NCBI GenBank assembly: GCA_009827215.1
Contig: WUAJ01000117.1
Location: forward strand, 1 to 7,345
Length of the DNA: 7,345 nucleotides
Direction: 5' to 3'
DNA from: Phycisphaeraceae bacterium
GTDB lineage: Bacteria > Planctomycetota > Phycisphaerae > Phycisphaerales > UBA1924
Under the pieces are notes generated by a model. The model was not told the DNA's origin. It was given only the letters and a program-made list of their open reading frames with translations, and made no database searches. The position numbers were made by a program, and so were the translations under genes. Below, in pieces: positions 6,501 to 7,345 of this stretch (position 1 is its first letter; each line of letters begins with the position of its first letter).

Positions 6501-6890
6501 TCACGCGACGCGGAGGTGGTGTCCGGTGGTGAGCGACTTGATGAGTCGTTCGCGATCGCCGGCGCGGTCGAAGCGGGTGACCGCCATCGCCATTCGGCTG
6601 GCCCCGGGCTCTTCGAGATCGCACCACACGATGTTCCCTGTCAGGAACACGGCTCGTCCCGGTCCGATGTCTTGACCCGTCATCGGGAGGTCGATGCGGA
6701 TGGACACGGTCTGTCCCGGATCGATCGGGCGATCGAGCTCGAAGCAAACGCCGCCTTCGGAGATGTCGTAGACATGACCCTCGAGCGCGAACTTGGTCTC
6801 GTCTGGATGCACGCGGAGCGCCATGGAGGTGTAGCCGGGATTGACCTGGAATCGTTCGTGGGCGCGGCGGTTGATTGGATTGTTGATCAT
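6501..6890 (-). CDS. Single-domain PilZ protein, likely c-di-GMP receptor
   Basis: This is a 129-residue PilZ domain. Both c-di-GMP motifs are complete: RxxxR as RRAHER (Arg9 to Arg13) and D/NxSxxG as DISEGG (Asp42 to Gly47). Between and after them are the beta strands expected of the barrel (HVYDI, VSIRIDL, LTGNIVWC), and a C-terminal helix (111-120). Free-standing PilZ domains pass a c-di-GMP signal to a partner protein, commonly in motility, polysaccharide or attachment control; the target here is unknown. The ATG at 6890 is chosen because AGGAG lies 7 bases before it. A GTG at 6929 would add 13 residues but has no such site. The gene is divergent from obg and ends at its own terminator. 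No membrane segment or signal peptide. Confidence 0.88.
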   Translation of the reverse strand: MINNPINRRAHERFQVNPGYTSMALRVHPDETKFALEGHVYDISEGGVCFELDRPIDPGQTVSIRIDLPMTGQDIGPGRAVFLTGNIVWCDLEEPGASRMAMAVTRFDRAGDRERLIKSLTTGHHLRVA

Positions 6891-6897
6891 GATCGGG

Positions 6898-6902
6898 CTC
6901 CT
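6898..6902 (-). promoter_or_regulatory. Ribosome binding site for the PilZ gene
   Basis: The minus strand reads AGGAG, 7 bases before the ATG at 6890. This selects the 129-residue form over the longer GTG form starting at 6929. Confidence 0.65.
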
Positions 6903-6939
6903 GTTTCTGACGGATTTATCGGCCCGCACGCGATGGATC

Positions 6940-6969
6940 TTGATTCCTAGAAGCTCGGACCTTCAGAAT
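6940..6969 (+). promoter_or_regulatory. Weak candidate promoter for obg
   Basis: TTGATT (6940-6945) and CAGAAT (6964-6969) are spaced by 18 bases; each matches consensus in 4 of 6 positions. A GATAAT at 6975-6980 is a better -10 box but has no -35 at the right distance. The 150-base divergent region 6891-7040 must hold promoters for both PilZ and obg; nothing else in it is convincing. Confidence 0.25.
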
Positions 6970-7040
6970 CTACCGATAATCTTGCGGACTATCCCCTGCT
7001 TTGGTGCTCAACACGAGACGGGTACATACCCTTCCTTCCC

Positions 7041-7345
7041 ATGTTTATCGATCGCGCACGAATTCAGGTCACCGCCGGCGACGGCGGGAACGGCAAGGTC
7101 TCCTTCAAAAGAGCCAAAGGCATGCCTAAGGGTGGCCCCGACGGCGGTGATGGAGGGCGCGGCGGTGACATCATCCTCAAGGTCGATGAAGGCATCAACA
7201 CACTGATCGACTTCCGAGGGATCTACGAGTGGAAAGCGAATCCCGGCGAGATGGGTGGTTCCAAACAATGCACCGGCGCCGATGCGGATGATCGCATTAT
7301 CCGTGTCCCTCCTGGGACGATCGTGTACGACGAGCTCACGAACGA
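7041..7345 (+). CDS. obg: GTPase Obg/CgtA, N-terminal part (runs off right edge)
   Basis: The first 101 codons of Obg are present with no stop before the edge. Obg is a conserved GTPase that binds the large ribosomal subunit and acts in its assembly and in stress control. The N-terminal Obg fold is unmistakable: MFIDRARIQV, then AGDGGNGKVSFKR (12-24), PKGGPDGGDGGRGG (29-42), LKVDEGINTLIDFR (46-59) and RVPPGTIVYD (88-97). These glycine-rich stretches form the family's polyproline-II-like helices. The GTPase domain lies beyond the window. The ATG at 7041 is the family's normal start, yet only the pyrimidine-rich CCCTTCCTTCCC precedes it and no Shine-Dalgarno sequence is seen. Divergent from the PilZ gene. 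Confidence 0.97.
   Translation, partial: MFIDRARIQVTAGDGGNGKVSFKRAKGMPKGGPDGGDGGRGGDIILKVDEGINTLIDFRGIYEWKANPGEMGGSKQCTGADADDRIIRVPPGTIVYDELTN

Noticed and set aside
6400..6747. Minus-strand open frame across the SUKH end and PilZ gene
   Set aside because: It is an Arg/His-rich out-of-frame reading that crosses the terminator and opposes clear PilZ motifs.
7008..7268. Minus-strand open frame of 86 residues opposite obg
   Set aside because: It is antisense to the unmistakable N-terminal Obg sequence.

Overview
The window looks like a chromosomal segment of a Gram-negative planctomycete, probably close to the Phycisphaerae. GC is about 57-60% over most of it. It carries a lipid A gene (lpxI) and two small proteins whose conserved patterns I associate with Planctomycetota. 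That assignment rests on remembered family patterns, not on a search.

Left part, minus strand (1-4079): a run of four genes read right to left. First is a small Cys-rich zinc-ribbon-like protein (3843-4079). Next come a 183-residue protein of unknown function (3272-3823) and a lipoprotein that overlaps it by 7 bases (2400-3278). After a 148-base gap with a strong hairpin follows a membrane-anchored TPR protein (1-2251), which starts at GTG and runs off the left edge. I checked its frame triplet by triplet and it is open for 750 codons.

Middle, plus strand (4196-6442): lpxI (UDP-2,3-diacylglucosamine pyrophosphatase) begins 116 bases from the divergent operon, behind a good promoter match. 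A TlyA/FtsJ-like RNA methyltransferase without the usual N-terminal S4 domain follows after 2 bases. Then, 10 bases on, comes a SUKH (SMI1/KNR4) protein of clearly lower GC (about 43%), probably acquired. 

Right part: a short c-di-GMP-binding-type PilZ protein on the minus strand (6501-6890) converges on the SUKH gene and ends at a hairpin terminator with a T-tract. Divergent from it, the first 101 codons of obg (GTPase Obg/CgtA) run off the right edge.

Taken together, the window has an envelope theme (lipid A enzyme, lipoprotein, membrane-anchored TPR protein) next to ribosome-related genes (RNA methyltransferase, Obg). The parts most worth a second look are the minus-strand envelope operon, the S4-less TlyA with a polylysine loop, the solitary low-GC SUKH gene, and a very high density of GATC sites that drops within the SUKH gene. 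I see no tRNA, rRNA, CRISPR array, insertion sequence or replication origin.
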